From Variovorax paradoxus (GTDB lineage: Bacteria; Pseudomonadota; Gammaproteobacteria; Burkholderiales; Burkholderiaceae_C), in NCBI RefSeq assembly GCF_018614915.1, contig NZ_JAGGNU010000007.1:1-64000 (forward strand): 64,000 nt of DNA, written 5' to 3'. Made by a program: the position numbers and the translations under genes. Position 1 is the stretch's first letter. Each line of letters starts with the position of its first letter. Positions 27,563-36,709 of this stretch are shown piece by piece. Below the pieces are notes generated by a model. That model saw only the letters and a list, made by a program, of their open reading frames with translations. It ran no database searches and was not told the DNA's origin.

Positions 27563-28305
27563 TCCCCAGCTACAACACGGGCGAGCGCCTGTTCTCGACG
27601 GTCAGCGCGGCCCGCGCGCAGTGGAGCCCCGTCTGGGTGGTGGTCGACGGCAGCACCGACGGCACCGGCGAACGCCTGCAGCAGATGGCCGCGTCCGATC
27701 CCGGCCTGCGCGTGTGGGTGCTGCCCGAGAACCAGGGCAAGGGCGCGGCCGTGCTGCACGGCCTGCACGCGGCGCAGGAGGCCGGCTACACGCATGCTCT
27801 GACCATGGACTCCGACGGACAGCATCCGGCCGACCTGATCCCCGCCTTCATGCAGGCCTCGCAGGCGCGGCCCGAAACCATGGTGCTGGGACGGCCGGTG
27901 TTCGATGCCTCGGCGCCGCTCCTGCGCGTGCGCGGGCGCAAGGTGTCGAACGGCTGGACCCAGTTGGAAACGCTGTTCGCCGGCATCGGCGACTCGCTCT
28001 ACGGCTTTCGCGTCTATCCCGTGCCCGACCTGATCGCGGTCATGGCGCGCCAGCCCTGGATGCGCCGCTTCGATTTCGACACCGAGGCGGTGGTGCGCCT
28101 GGCCTGGCGCGGCGTCAAGCCGGTCAACATCGACGCGCCGGTCAAGTACCTGACGGCCGAAGAAGGCGGTGTCTCGCATTTCCACTACGTGCGCGACAAC
28201 CTGCTGCTCTCCTGGATGCACGGGCGCCTGATGCTGGAGTTCGTGCTCAGGCTGCCGGGGCTGCTGCTGCGGCGGCTGCGGCGCGCGCCGCCGTTCCAGC
28301 GCTGA
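27529..28305 (+). CDS. Family 2 glycosyltransferase
   Basis: 258 residues, a GT-A fold dolichyl-phosphate-mannose-synthase-like glycosyltransferase. LIPSYNTGERLF starts the Rossmann fold, VVVDGSTDGTGE (38-48) and MDSDGQHPADLIP (93-105) carry the nucleotide-sugar and metal aspartates, and RRFDFDTEAVVRLAWRG is the acceptor region. A hydrophobic C-terminus ends in an arginine-rich run. The ATG at 27529 lies inside the acyltransferase gene. It probably glycosylates the polyene lipid. The gene ends six bases before the convergent ketoreductase gene. Confidence 0.86.
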   Translation: MPELSRTHLVLIPSYNTGERLFSTVSAARAQWSPVWVVVDGSTDGTGERLQQMAASDPGLRVWVLPENQGKGAAVLHGLHAAQEAGYTHALTMDSDGQHPADLIPAFMQASQARPETMVLGRPVFDASAPLLRVRGRKVSNGWTQLETLFAGIGDSLYGFRVYPVPDLIAVMARQPWMRRFDFDTEAVVRLAWRGVKPVNIDAPVKYLTAEEGGVSHFHYVRDNLLLSWMHGRLMLEFVLRLPGLLLRRLRRAPPFQR

Positions 28306-28311
28306 AACGGC

Positions 28312-29043
28312 TCAGATCATCCCGCCGTTGATCGAGATGATCTGCCCGGTGATATAGGCGGCTTCGTCACTCGCCAGAAAGCCCGCCAGCGCAGCCACCT
28401 CTTCCGGCCTGCCGGCCCGCTTCACCGGCACCAGCTGGTCGATCATGGCCTTGTCGAACACGCCGTCGGCCATCGGCGAGGCAATGATGCCCGGCGCGAT
28501 GGCGTTGACGGTCACGCCGCGCGCCGCCACTTCGAGCGAGAGTGCCTTGGTCGCGCTGTTGAGCGCGCCCTTGGCGGCGGCGTAGTTGACCTGGCCGCGG
28601 TTGCCGGTGAGCGAAGCCACCGACGAGATGTTGAGGATGCGGCCCCAGCGCGTGCGCAGCATCGGCAGCAGCAAGGGCTGGGTGACGCGAAAGAAGCCGT
28701 TGAGCGAGACGTCGATCACCTTGTGCCACTGTGCGGCGCTCATTCCGGGCAGCACCGCGTCGTCGTGCACGCCGGCGTTGTTGACGATCACCTGCACCGG
28801 GCCGCCGGCCAGCATGCGCTCGCAGGCGGCGCGCGAGGCCTCGTCGCTCTGCAGGTCGAACACGTGGCACTCGGCCTGCCCGCCCGCGGCCTTGATGCGG
28901 GCGGCGAGCTGTTCGACGGCCTCGGGCCGCGAGTTGGCGTGCAGCAGCACGGTGGCACCATCGCGCGCCAGGCGCTCGGCGATGGCTGCACCGAGGGCGC
29001 CGCTGGCGCCGGTGATCAATGCGCGTTTTCCAGCAAGGCTCAT
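28312..29043 (-). CDS. 3-oxoacyl-ACP reductase (FabG-like, pigment cluster)
   Basis: 243 residues, short-chain dehydrogenase of FabG type. It has TGASGALG (11-18) for NADP(H), NNAG (88-91), and the catalytic Ser141, Tyr154 and Lys158 (NISSVASLTG, QVNYAAAKG). In aryl-polyene synthesis this enzyme (ApeQ-like) reduces the beta-keto group on ACP after each extension. It is the last gene of the ten-gene minus-strand pigment operon, with its start overlapping the dehydratase stop. Confidence 0.92.
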   Translation of the reverse strand: MSLAGKRALITGASGALGAAIAERLARDGATVLLHANSRPEAVEQLAARIKAAGGQAECHVFDLQSDEASRAACERMLAGGPVQVIVNNAGVHDDAVLPGMSAAQWHKVIDVSLNGFFRVTQPLLLPMLRTRWGRILNISSVASLTGNRGQVNYAAAKGALNSATKALSLEVAARGVTVNAIAPGIIASPMADGVFDKAMIDQLVPVKRAGRPEEVAALAGFLASDEAAYITGQIISINGGMI

Positions 29044-29510
29044 GATGAAGATGCTCCCGTTGCAAGCGGCGTATTGAGCACGACCACCGCACGGCCTTCC
29101 GCCAGCGTTTGGCCCTGCGCGTCCTTCACCGCGAATTCGTAGAGGATCTGGCTGGCGTCGCCCGAAGCGCGCTGTGCATGCACATGCAGTTCGCCTTCGA
29201 TCTCGTCCAGGCGCTGCGCGGCAAAGCGCACGTTGCGCGCGCTGGCCAGGAAGCCGGCCGAGGGCTCGCTGCCCTCCTGTGCGATCAGCCCGCCGTGCAG
29301 GGCCATCGCCTGCGCTGCATATTCGATCGCATTGGGCGCCAGCAGCCCGCTGGCCGTGCGCAAGGGGTTGTCCTGGCGCCGGTGCGTCGTGGTGGTGCAG
29401 TGGATGGCCTGCGCGTCCCACGACAGCAGGCGCTCCAGCAGGCACATGCTGCCGCTGTGCGGAATGCGCCGTGCGATGCCGGCATGGTCGAGCTGTTGCG
29501 GTGCGCTCAT
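29040..29510 (-). CDS. Hotdog-fold 3-hydroxyacyl-ACP dehydratase (ApeP-like)
   Basis: 156 residues. IARRIPHSGSMCLLERLLSWD near residues 12-32 resembles the IPHRxPMxLxDRV opening of ApeP-type dehydratases, and NAIEYAAQAMALHGGL is the central helix of the hotdog fold. It should remove water from the 3-hydroxyacyl-ACP to give each double bond of the polyene. Start and stop both overlap neighbours by four bases (methyltransferase, ketoreductase). Confidence 0.82.
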   Translation of the reverse strand: MSAPQQLDHAGIARRIPHSGSMCLLERLLSWDAQAIHCTTTTHRRQDNPLRTASGLLAPNAIEYAAQAMALHGGLIAQEGSEPSAGFLASARNVRFAAQRLDEIEGELHVHAQRASGDASQILYEFAVKDAQGQTLAEGRAVVVLNTPLATGASSS

Positions 29511-30277
29511 GGCGAAGCTGAAGCGTGCGTGCGATCGGCCACCAGCAGCACGTTGGCGAAGGGCGTGCCTTCGCTCATCGGAATGCTCTGCACCGACGAG
29601 AAGCCCATGCGCTGCAGCAGCGCCGTCCACTCCGCGAGCGGCCGGCCCCAGGTCGGCGAGACGCGGTGACCGCGAATGCGCGTGACGGTGCGGTCCACCC
29701 ATTGGCTGATCGCGAAGCCGCGCCGGCTGGCCATGTCGCCGATGCGCAGCAGCAGCCGCCCGCCCGGCTGCAGCGCGCCGTGCACGCGCTGCAGCACGCC
29801 TTCCTGCGCCGCATGGTCCACGTAGTGCAGCACGTCGAGAATCACGACCAGGTCGCAGGCCGGCATGGCGGCTGCGCACATGTCGCCACAGACGAAGCGC
29901 GGCGCCGGCTGCAGGTGGCCGATCGAGTTCTCGGCGCGTGCCACGTCCTTGGGCATCAGCTCGATGCCGGTGTAGTCGGCCGCAGCCGGCGTCGTCGGCC
30001 ACGCGGCCGGCCAATGGCCCGCCTTCGACTGCATCGCGGCCATGGCCGACAGCAGGCTCGCGAACAGGCCCTGGCCGCAGCCGATGTCGACCACGCGCCT
30101 GTGGTCCTTCCCGATCAGCCCGCGCTCGACGAGGCCGCGGAACACCGGGTCGCGCCCCAGCTTGCCGCGCGCGAAATGCCAGGCGAAGTTGCCGGCCTGC
30201 CTGTACGGCGCGGTGGCCGCTTCATGCAATCGACGCCATGCGGCGTCGGTCGTCGTCGTCGAAACCTGTGAGTTCAT
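29507..30277 (-). CDS. Class I SAM-dependent methyltransferase, pigment cluster
   Basis: 256 residues. The SAM-binding motif is VVDIGCGQGLFASLLS (about 63-78), followed by DYTGIELMPKDV and LVVILDVLHYVDH, the usual motifs of a class I methyltransferase. In aryl-polyene and xanthomonadin-type pathways the ring hydroxyl or ring carbon is often methylated, which fits the position. The substrate is not read from sequence. Coupled by ATGA overlaps on both sides. Confidence 0.85.
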   Translation of the reverse strand: MNSQVSTTTTDAAWRRLHEAATAPYRQAGNFAWHFARGKLGRDPVFRGLVERGLIGKDHRRVVDIGCGQGLFASLLSAMAAMQSKAGHWPAAWPTTPAAADYTGIELMPKDVARAENSIGHLQPAPRFVCGDMCAAAMPACDLVVILDVLHYVDHAAQEGVLQRVHGALQPGGRLLLRIGDMASRRGFAISQWVDRTVTRIRGHRVSPTWGRPLAEWTALLQRMGFSSVQSIPMSEGTPFANVLLVADRTHASASP

Positions 30278-31113
30278 GCGGCCAGTGCTTCCGGCAAGGT
30301 GACTGCGCGCAAGCCGTCCGCATGCATGCGCGCCAACAAGGGTGGCAAGACCTCGAGCACGACCGGCCGCCCGGCCGCCGTGCGCGCTGCATTGCCGTCG
30401 TGCAAGAGCAGGATGTCGCCCGCCCGCAGATCGCGCGTGAGCCGCGCCAGCACCGTGGCCGCGCTGCGCTCGCGCGTGTCGAAGCCGCGGCGCGTCCAGC
30501 TCACGAGCGAAAGGCCCATGCGATGCAGCACGGGCGCAAGAAAGGGATTGCGCAGGCCTGCGGGTGCGCGAAAGCAGCTCGGCCGCTCGCCGGTCGTTTC
30601 GTGCAGCACCTGCTGCGCGCGCGAGATCTCGGCCGCGAAACCGCGCGGCCCGAGAAAGGAGAAGTTGTGCCGATGCCGCGCCGTGTGGTTCTGGATGCTG
30701 TGGCCGCGCGCCGCGATCTCGCGCGCCAGCTCGGGATGAGCGAGCACGCGCTCGGCGATGCAGAAGAAGGTGGCGCGCTGGCCATGGGCGTCGAGCAGGT
30801 CCAGCACCTGGGGCGTGACCTCCGGGTCGGGGCCGTCGTCGATGGTGATCGCGACTTCGCACCGCGCGGCGGCGGCCTCTGGCAGCCGCGTGAGGTTCGG
30901 CCCCAGCAGGCTGCTGCGCGGCGTGAGGCCGGCCGCGGTGATCACGGCATGGTTGAGCACGATCGCGCCGATGGCCCATGGCGTCGCGCCCGGCACCAGC
31001 ACCCCGCCCGCGACGGCGAGCAGGTGCCAGCCGGCGCTGGCGCGAACGATCGGCGGCCAGGGCCAGGATTCGGAAGCAGCAAGGGCTGGAGGCATGGCGC
31101 GGAATTCTCCCAT
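30274..31113 (-). CDS. Polysaccharide-deacetylase family protein, pigment cluster
   Basis: A NodB-homology protein of about 279 residues. An N-terminal part with two hydrophobic segments (about 20-55) precedes the catalytic domain: VAITIDDGPDPEVTPQVLDLL carries the Asp-Asp pair and GHSIQNHTARHRHNF the metal histidines. RAPAGLRNPFL and LLLHDG follow. Such enzymes normally remove N- or O-acetyl groups from glycans. Within this operon it may trim the sugar or lipid that holds the pigment. The start at 31113 overlaps the exporter stop (ATGA); an ATG six codons later (31095) is the alternative. Confidence 0.82.
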   Translation of the reverse strand: MGEFRAMPPALAASESWPWPPIVRASAGWHLLAVAGGVLVPGATPWAIGAIVLNHAVITAAGLTPRSSLLGPNLTRLPEAAAARCEVAITIDDGPDPEVTPQVLDLLDAHGQRATFFCIAERVLAHPELAREIAARGHSIQNHTARHRHNFSFLGPRGFAAEISRAQQVLHETTGERPSCFRAPAGLRNPFLAPVLHRMGLSLVSWTRRGFDTRERSAATVLARLTRDLRAGDILLLHDGNAARTAAGRPVVLEVLPPLLARMHADGLRAVTLPEALAA

Positions 31114-33503
31114 CACCGGGAGGCCGCGGGAATGCCGCCCGGCCCGCGCGCGAACGCAGCCGAGAGCAGCAGCGCCAGCAGCGCGCCGGGCGCCACCACG
31201 CGCCCGATCGCCGACAGCGCCGGAATATCGGAGATCGCGATCAGCGTGAAAGACACCACTGTCGTCAGGTTGGCCAGCATCAGCGAAGCCAGCGTGTCCT
31301 CGTCGGCGCGGCCGGTCTCGCGCAGCTGGTCGAAGAAGAGCGCGTAGTTCGAGCCCACCGCCACCACCAGCAGCAGGCCCACCAGATGGAGGATGCCCAG
31401 CGGCACCTGCAGCAGCGCCAGCCCGCCGAGGGTGAGCAGCACCGCGACCAGCAACGGCTCGCACACGGCCAGCAGCCGGCGGCCCGAGCGCAGGTACAGG
31501 CCCAGCAGCACGACCACCGCGAGCGCGCCCAGCATCACCTGCACGAAGGCTTCGTGCAGGTAGCGCCGGTAGAGGCTGCGCAGCTCGTCGCCGACGTTCA
31601 CCACCTGCACCTCGGGCACGCCGGCCAGCGCGGTCGCGAGTCGGCCGGCATCGAAGCGCTCGCCCGGATGCAGCGAAACGAGTGTCGACCAGCCGCCGCC
31701 GGGGCGCTGGAACATCAACGCGCCGACCATGGCGCCGAGCGGCCCGCCTTCGAGATCGGCACGCCGGACCATGGGCTGCGAGCGCGCCTTCTCGACATCG
31801 GCAAGAAAAGGCGCGAGCCGATCGGCAGGCAGCGGCAGGCCGCGGGTCGCTTCGGCCAGCCGCGTCTTCAGCGTCGCGGCGTCGGGCAGACTCGCGATGC
31901 GCGCGGCCTGCACGGCCTCGCTGGGCAGCACGCGGGTGACGGCCTCGAAGCCGGCGAGCTCGCCCTGGTCGACCAGGGCCTCGAGCTTGGCGGCAGCGGC
32001 CTCGGTGTTGCGCAGGGCGGCCTGTTCGTCGGCACCGTGGATCACGACCAGCGTGCCGCCGTCGCTGGCACCAACGTCGGCGCGCAGTTCTTCGTCGAGC
32101 TGCTGCGCCGCCCTGGGCACCGGGCTCATGGCGTTGAGCTCGGCGCGCCACAGATGGCCGCCCTGCCACAGCACCAGCGCCAGCGCCGCGGCGCCCAGGC
32201 CCATGAACAGGTAGCGCAGCCGCGGCAGCGCACGCACGATGACGCCGGCGACCTGGGCCATCTGGCGCCGCATGCCCATGCCGGTCGCGCCATCGGGCGC
32301 GAGCACCGGCAGCACGTGGCGCGCGACCAGCGCTGCGACGATCAGGCCGGCCAGCGAGAACACGCCGAGCTGCGCGAGTCCGGGGAAGCCCGAGAACACC
32401 AGCGCCGCGAAGCCGCAGACCGAGGTGAGCAGGCCCAGCCGCACGGTAGGCCAATGGATATCGCGCCAGCGCTGCCAGCCGGTGCCCGGCACTGCAGCAC
32501 CGCGCGCCTGGATCAGATAGTAGATCGCGTAGTCGACGGTCTCGCCGATCAGCGTGCTGCCGAATCCCATCGTCAGCCCGTGCACCTCGCCGAACCAGAG
32601 GCTCACCGCGGCCGTGCCGCCGACCACGCCGGTCGCGACCGGCAGCACCGCGATCACCAGCGCGCGCGGCGAGGCGAAGGCCAGGAGCAGCAGCACGCCC
32701 ATCACGATGCCGCCGATGGTGGCGAGATGGATCGCCTCGCCCTTGATCTGGTCGCGGCTCTGCACCGAGAACACCGGCGCGCCGCTCATCTGCAGCCGCG
32801 GGCCGGCGCTGCCCAGTTCGCGCGTCGCGGCTTCGAAGGCGCTCTTCACGCGCCCGACGGCCACGGCCTGTGCATCGAGGTCGCTGCCGGCCGCATGCGT
32901 GGTGGCCAGCAGCAGCGCCCGCGGCGCAGTGCGAGAGACCCAGACGCCGTGCTCGCTGCGCGGCGAGCTGGCGGGGATCAGGCCTTCGGCAATGCGTTGC
33001 GTCTCGCCGGTCGGATCGCGCTCCAGCAGCGGCTTGACGATGTTGCCGGCCGGCGTGCCGAGCAGCGACAAGGTGTCGACGATCGCATCGCGCAGGCCGG
33101 CGGCGGTGAAGCGCTCGGGCGTGATGTCGGGCGCCAGCAGGTAGCGCTTGTCGAAGACCCAGGTGCCGGATTCCTTCCACTCGCTGGTGTCGCCGTTCTG
33201 CACCTGGTCGAAGAGCTTGCTCTCGCGCATCGCCGCGCCCACGGCGCGCGACACCTCGGCGCGCTGCGCGGCATCCTTGCCGCCCTCGATGCCGATGAAG
33301 AGCGTGCGCGACGCGATCCCGCTTTGCAGCTGCTCGATCAGCACGCGCTGCCGCTCGTCCGGGCTCTCGGGCAGGAAGGCCGAGAGGTCGGCGCTGAAAT
33401 GCGTGCGCGCGATCAGCGCGACGCCGGCCGCGAGCGCCAGGAGCCAGATGCCGAGCACCAGCGCGATGCGCCGCGGCCCGGGTGCGGCAGCGTGGCGCGT
33501 CAC
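31113..33503 (-). CDS. MMPL/RND-superfamily exporter of the pigment cluster
   Basis: 796 residues with the duplicated RND layout: one helix, a large periplasmic domain, then five helices, twice. The start is a GTG at 33503 (VTRHAAAPGPRRIALVLG), overlapping the LolA-like stop as GTGA; frame upstream of it is not coding. LPESPDERQRVLIEQLQSG begins the first periplasmic domain, and GFGSTLIGETVDYAIYY and VVAVGSNYALFFDQLRETG are the proton-relay helices. Equivalent proteins in aryl-polyene loci are thought to move the lipid-linked polyene toward the outer membrane with the LolA-like partner. Confidence 0.9.
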   Translation of the reverse strand: MTRHAAAPGPRRIALVLGIWLLALAAGVALIARTHFSADLSAFLPESPDERQRVLIEQLQSGIASRTLFIGIEGGKDAAQRAEVSRAVGAAMRESKLFDQVQNGDTSEWKESGTWVFDKRYLLAPDITPERFTAAGLRDAIVDTLSLLGTPAGNIVKPLLERDPTGETQRIAEGLIPASSPRSEHGVWVSRTAPRALLLATTHAAGSDLDAQAVAVGRVKSAFEAATRELGSAGPRLQMSGAPVFSVQSRDQIKGEAIHLATIGGIVMGVLLLLAFASPRALVIAVLPVATGVVGGTAAVSLWFGEVHGLTMGFGSTLIGETVDYAIYYLIQARGAAVPGTGWQRWRDIHWPTVRLGLLTSVCGFAALVFSGFPGLAQLGVFSLAGLIVAALVARHVLPVLAPDGATGMGMRRQMAQVAGVIVRALPRLRYLFMGLGAAALALVLWQGGHLWRAELNAMSPVPRAAQQLDEELRADVGASDGGTLVVIHGADEQAALRNTEAAAAKLEALVDQGELAGFEAVTRVLPSEAVQAARIASLPDAATLKTRLAEATRGLPLPADRLAPFLADVEKARSQPMVRRADLEGGPLGAMVGALMFQRPGGGWSTLVSLHPGERFDAGRLATALAGVPEVQVVNVGDELRSLYRRYLHEAFVQVMLGALAVVVLLGLYLRSGRRLLAVCEPLLVAVLLTLGGLALLQVPLGILHLVGLLLVVAVGSNYALFFDQLRETGRADEDTLASLMLANLTTVVSFTLIAISDIPALSAIGRVVAPGALLALLLSAAFARGPGGIPAASR

Positions 33504-34096
33504 GGTGCGGCGCGCGTGGGGGTGATGCTCATCACCGATCGGTCGCCGCCGATGAACTCCATCTCGACGCCGAGCACCTCGCCGGCGCGGCCGTTGAGAC
33601 GCATCGAGCGGACCTGGGCGGCGAGCCGCTCGTCGATCGGCACGAGGTCCAGCGTCCACTTGTCGGGCGTGCCCGATACCGTGCTGCGGAAGTAGCGCTG
33701 CAGGCCCTGCGTGTTGCCGCTCAGCGTGCCGCGCATCGCCTCGACCAGGCCCTGCAGCTCGGGCATGCTGTCGAGGGTCAGCGTGCGCGTGCGCCCGCCG
33801 CGCGACAGGGTCAGCGTGTTGCCGTCGACCGCCATGGTCTCGGGCCGCGGCGTGAGCGTGCGGCGCGTCATCTTGTCGGGTGCCTGGAAGCTCAGCGTGC
33901 CGCTCGCGTCCAGCGGGCCTTCGAGGCCGCGCACGAAGCGCTGCTCGGTGAAGCGCGCCTCGCCGCTCTTCTGCTTCGCGAGCAGGCCCATCAGTTCAGG
34001 AAGGTCGAAGGCCCATGCGGAGGATGCGGACAGGGCCAGCACCGCCACCAGCGCCCTGCACCAGCGCTCAAGCCGAATCTTCGAGCCAGAAGTCAT
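33500..34096 (-). CDS. LolA-like outer-membrane lipoprotein carrier, pigment cluster
   Basis: 198 residues with a Sec signal (LVAVLALSASSAWA, cleaved before FDLPEL). The rest has the half-barrel features of LolA: ARFTEQRFVRGLEGPLDASGTLSFQAPDKMTRRTLTP is close to the FxQxKxxxxLxxPLxSxGxxxF pattern. In these loci it probably carries the hydrophobic pigment lipid through the periplasm rather than lipoproteins. The start lies within the last 29 bases of the acyltransferase gene. Confidence 0.88.
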   Translation of the reverse strand: MTSGSKIRLERWCRALVAVLALSASSAWAFDLPELMGLLAKQKSGEARFTEQRFVRGLEGPLDASGTLSFQAPDKMTRRTLTPRPETMAVDGNTLTLSRGGRTRTLTLDSMPELQGLVEAMRGTLSGNTQGLQRYFRSTVSGTPDKWTLDLVPIDERLAAQVRSMRLNGRAGEVLGVEMEFIGGDRSVMSITPTRAAP

Positions 34097-35024
34097 GGAA
34101 ATTGAACCAGTTGTAGGGATAGGCGCGGCACAGGGCCTCGAGCCGCGTCACGTAGCTTTCGAGCGCCGCACGGATTCGGCGTTCCCGCTCCGCGGGATCG
34201 GACACGCGCTCGCTGAAATCGGCCAGCGGCTCGAAGCGGACATCGTAGCGCGCGCCTCCCGCATAGAGCCCGGCCATGAAGAACACCTTGCGGCGCAGCA
34301 GCGCGGCCAGCCGGAACGGGCCGTCGTTGATCAGCGCCGGCTGCCCGAGAAAAGACACCTCGATGCTGTTGCCGCGCTGCTGGCCTGCTTCTTCGGCGCC
34401 CGGCAGCGTGCGGTCGGCCAGGAGCCCTGCGAGGCCGCCGCCGTCGAGCCAGTCGCGCAGCGCCAGCATCGAATGCGGCCGGCCCAGGGCGATGATGTGA
34501 GGCCGCAGGCCGGGCAGCGCGATCGCGTCCAGCACCGCGCTGATCTGCTGCGCGTTGTCCTGGTACATCAGCATCGCCAGCCGCAGCTCCTGGGGGTTTT
34601 CGCTCTGCTGCTTGCAAGCGCCCATCGCCTCGAAGCTGCCGATGTGCGCCCCGAGCAGAAAAGCGCCCCGCCCCGCGCGCGCCTCGGCTTCCACCGGCAG
34701 GTTGCCGTAGACCCGGATGTCGAACAGGTCCATGCGCCCGCGCAGGAAGTAGATGCGGTCCAGCACGGTCGAGGCGAAGGCATGCAGCAGCTTGTAGCCG
34801 TCGGTCCAGCCCGCGCGCGGGCCGATGGCGCGGAACAGGTAGCGCTTGATGTGACGCCGCTGCGCCGGCGAGAACAGCAGGAAGTACAGGCTGATCGGAT
34901 GCAGGATGAGGCGCGCGAGCGGCCGCCCGCAGGTGATGGCGATCCAGCAGATCACCCTGAGCGCCAGCATGTTGCTGCGCTCGGGCATGCGCGACCAATC
35001 GGCCTGGGGCGGGATGCTGCTCAT
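34068..35024 (-). CDS. LpxL/HtrB-type acyltransferase, pigment cluster
   Basis: 318 residues of the lysophospholipid acyltransferase superfamily. One N-terminal hydrophobic segment (LICWIAITCG... to about 55) anchors it. The catalytic HX4E motif is HIGSFE near residue 134, and LLADRT and the GPFRLAALLRRKVFFMAGLY stretch follow the LpxL pattern. It probably transfers the polyene chain from ACP to a lipid acceptor. The alternative starts MPERSN or MLALRV lie a few codons in; I use the ATG at 35024, which overlaps the ligase stop. Confidence 0.86.
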   Translation of the reverse strand: MSSIPPQADWSRMPERSNMLALRVICWIAITCGRPLARLILHPISLYFLLFSPAQRRHIKRYLFRAIGPRAGWTDGYKLLHAFASTVLDRIYFLRGRMDLFDIRVYGNLPVEAEARAGRGAFLLGAHIGSFEAMGACKQQSENPQELRLAMLMYQDNAQQISAVLDAIALPGLRPHIIALGRPHSMLALRDWLDGGGLAGLLADRTLPGAEEAGQQRGNSIEVSFLGQPALINDGPFRLAALLRRKVFFMAGLYAGGARYDVRFEPLADFSERVSDPAERERRIRAALESYVTRLEALCRAYPYNWFNFHDFWLEDSA

Positions 35025-36709
35025 ATCGTGCTGCGCGGAGTCCAGCGCCCGCTCGCCGCCAGCACGCCGGCCGAACGCAGCTCGAAGCGCAGCCCGCGCG
35101 AGGCGCCGGCTTCGGGGACCAGGTCGATCACGAGCGTGCTGCCCGGGCGCACCGGCGCGAGGAACTTGGCGGCCGCCAGCGTCGGGTGCTCGCCGAGGCG
35201 CGCCGCCAGCGCAGGAACGCCCTGCACCGCCTCCAGCACCTCCGACAGCAGCAGCGCGCCGGGCAGCAGCGGCTGGCCCGGGAAGTGCCCGGCGAAGGCC
35301 GGATGGTCCGGCGGCACCTCGTGCGTGAGCTGCACCGGCGTGCCGTCCGATGCGAGCTGCGCGAGCGCGAACTCGCGCAGCGAGCGCGCCGTGAGCTTGC
35401 CCGTGCCTTCGCGCGGGAATGCGCTCACGTGCACCACGCGCCGCGGCACGAACACGGCCTCGATCCGTTCGCGCAGCGCCAGGATGATGGCGTGCGCATC
35501 GAGCGTCGGTGCCACCACGAAGGCCACCGGCCGCACCACGCCGTCGGTCACGTCGTCGGGCAGCCAGAAGGCGCCGTCGACCACGCCGGGGATGCTGTTG
35601 AGATGGTGGTTGAGGTAGCCCAGCGAGCTGCGCCGGCCCGCCACGTGGATCAGGTCGTTGGCGCGGCCCAGCAGCCGGAAGTGGCGATCGTCGATCAGCT
35701 CGAGCACGTCGGCCAGGGGCGTCGGCTCGGGAATGAAATCGCCCTCGAAGACGAAGCGCTCGCCGCCTGCCGCATCGTGCTCGGCGTGCACGCGGATCTC
35801 GCCGAAGGTCTCCCAGATCTCGCTCTGGGTGGGCCGCCGCGTCGCGACCTGGCCCGATTCGGTGCTGCCGTAGATCTCGATCAGCATGCCGCCCGTGGCC
35901 GCTTCGGCCTGCGCCGCGAGCTGCGGCGAAAGCGGCGCGGTGGCCGAGAGGATCAGGTCCACCGGCGGCAGTTCGACGCCCGAGAGCAGCAGGGTCTTCA
36001 GGTGGAAGGGCGTGGTCACCAGCGCGCGCGGCTGCGGCACCGAGGCCAGCGCCGCCGCCACGTCGGCCGGATAAAAGGGCCGGCCGCTGTCGAAGGCGGC
36101 GCCGCCCAGCAGCGCCAGCAGCGCGGTGGATTCGAGGCCATAGCTGTGCTGCACCGGCACCGTCGCCACCAGCGTGAGGCCGGCAAGCGAGGGCCGTCCG
36201 AGCAGGCCGGAGAGGCGTCCGACCGCGGCGGCGACGTCGCCGACCAGCGTCTTCCAGGTCTTGGCATGCGGCTGCGGCGTGCCGGTGGAGCCGGAGGTCA
36301 GCAGGCTCACGGCGTGCAGGCCGGCCGGGATGGCAGGCACGGCCGGCTCGCTCGCGTCGGCGATGGACGGCAGCTTCTCGATCAGCAGGCGCGGCATGCC
36401 CGGCGTCTCGAGCGCTTCGCTGTCGACGATGGCGAAGGTGTGGCCGCCGGCCTCGACCAGGCGCGCCAGCGTGTCGGGCCGCGCATCGGGGGGCAGCAGG
36501 CTGGTCTCGCCGCGCACCAGCGCAGCCGCCAGGCTGACCGTGAAGGCGTAGCGGTCGGCGCAGAGGTTGATCACCGGGCCGCCGGCCTCCAGCGCCGGCG
36601 CGAAGCCTGCCACGTCGGCCAGGAACTGGCGCGCGCTCACCGGCACGCCATGGCGCCAGGCCAGCGGCGCGTCGAGGTCGCGATCGGAAAGCAGCGGAAT
36701 CGAATTCAT
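35021..36709 (-). CDS. AMP-ligase fused to hotdog dehydratase domain, pigment cluster
   Basis: 562 residues in two parts. Residues about 1-440 are an acyl-CoA/ACP synthetase: TSGSTGTPQPHAKTW (138-152) is the phosphate-binding loop, EIYGSTESGQ (278-287) the adenylate motif, and LLGRANDLIHVAGRRSSL the hinge. Residues about 455-562 are an ApeI/FabZ-like hotdog domain (HPAFAGHFPGQPLLPGALLLSEVLEAV). The ligase probably activates the hydroxybenzoate starter and loads it on the ACP. In E. coli-type aryl-polyene loci the ligase and this dehydratase are separate genes. The start at 36709 overlaps the membrane-protein stop. Confidence 0.87.
   Translation of the reverse strand: MNSIPLLSDRDLDAPLAWRHGVPVSARQFLADVAGFAPALEAGGPVINLCADRYAFTVSLAAALVRGETSLLPPDARPDTLARLVEAGGHTFAIVDSEALETPGMPRLLIEKLPSIADASEPAVPAIPAGLHAVSLLTSGSTGTPQPHAKTWKTLVGDVAAAVGRLSGLLGRPSLAGLTLVATVPVQHSYGLESTALLALLGGAAFDSGRPFYPADVAAALASVPQPRALVTTPFHLKTLLLSGVELPPVDLILSATAPLSPQLAAQAEAATGGMLIEIYGSTESGQVATRRPTQSEIWETFGEIRVHAEHDAAGGERFVFEGDFIPEPTPLADVLELIDDRHFRLLGRANDLIHVAGRRSSLGYLNHHLNSIPGVVDGAFWLPDDVTDGVVRPVAFVVAPTLDAHAIILALRERIEAVFVPRRVVHVSAFPREGTGKLTARSLREFALAQLASDGTPVQLTHEVPPDHPAFAGHFPGQPLLPGALLLSEVLEAVQGVPALAARLGEHPTLAAAKFLAPVRPGSTLVIDLVPEAGASRGLRFELRSAGVLAASGRWTPRSTI

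Noticed and set aside
30978-33695. 905-codon plus-strand frame opposite the MMPL exporter
   Set aside because: Gln/Arg/His-rich reverse-strand artefact; the exporter on the minus strand has clear membrane helices and coupling to its neighbours.
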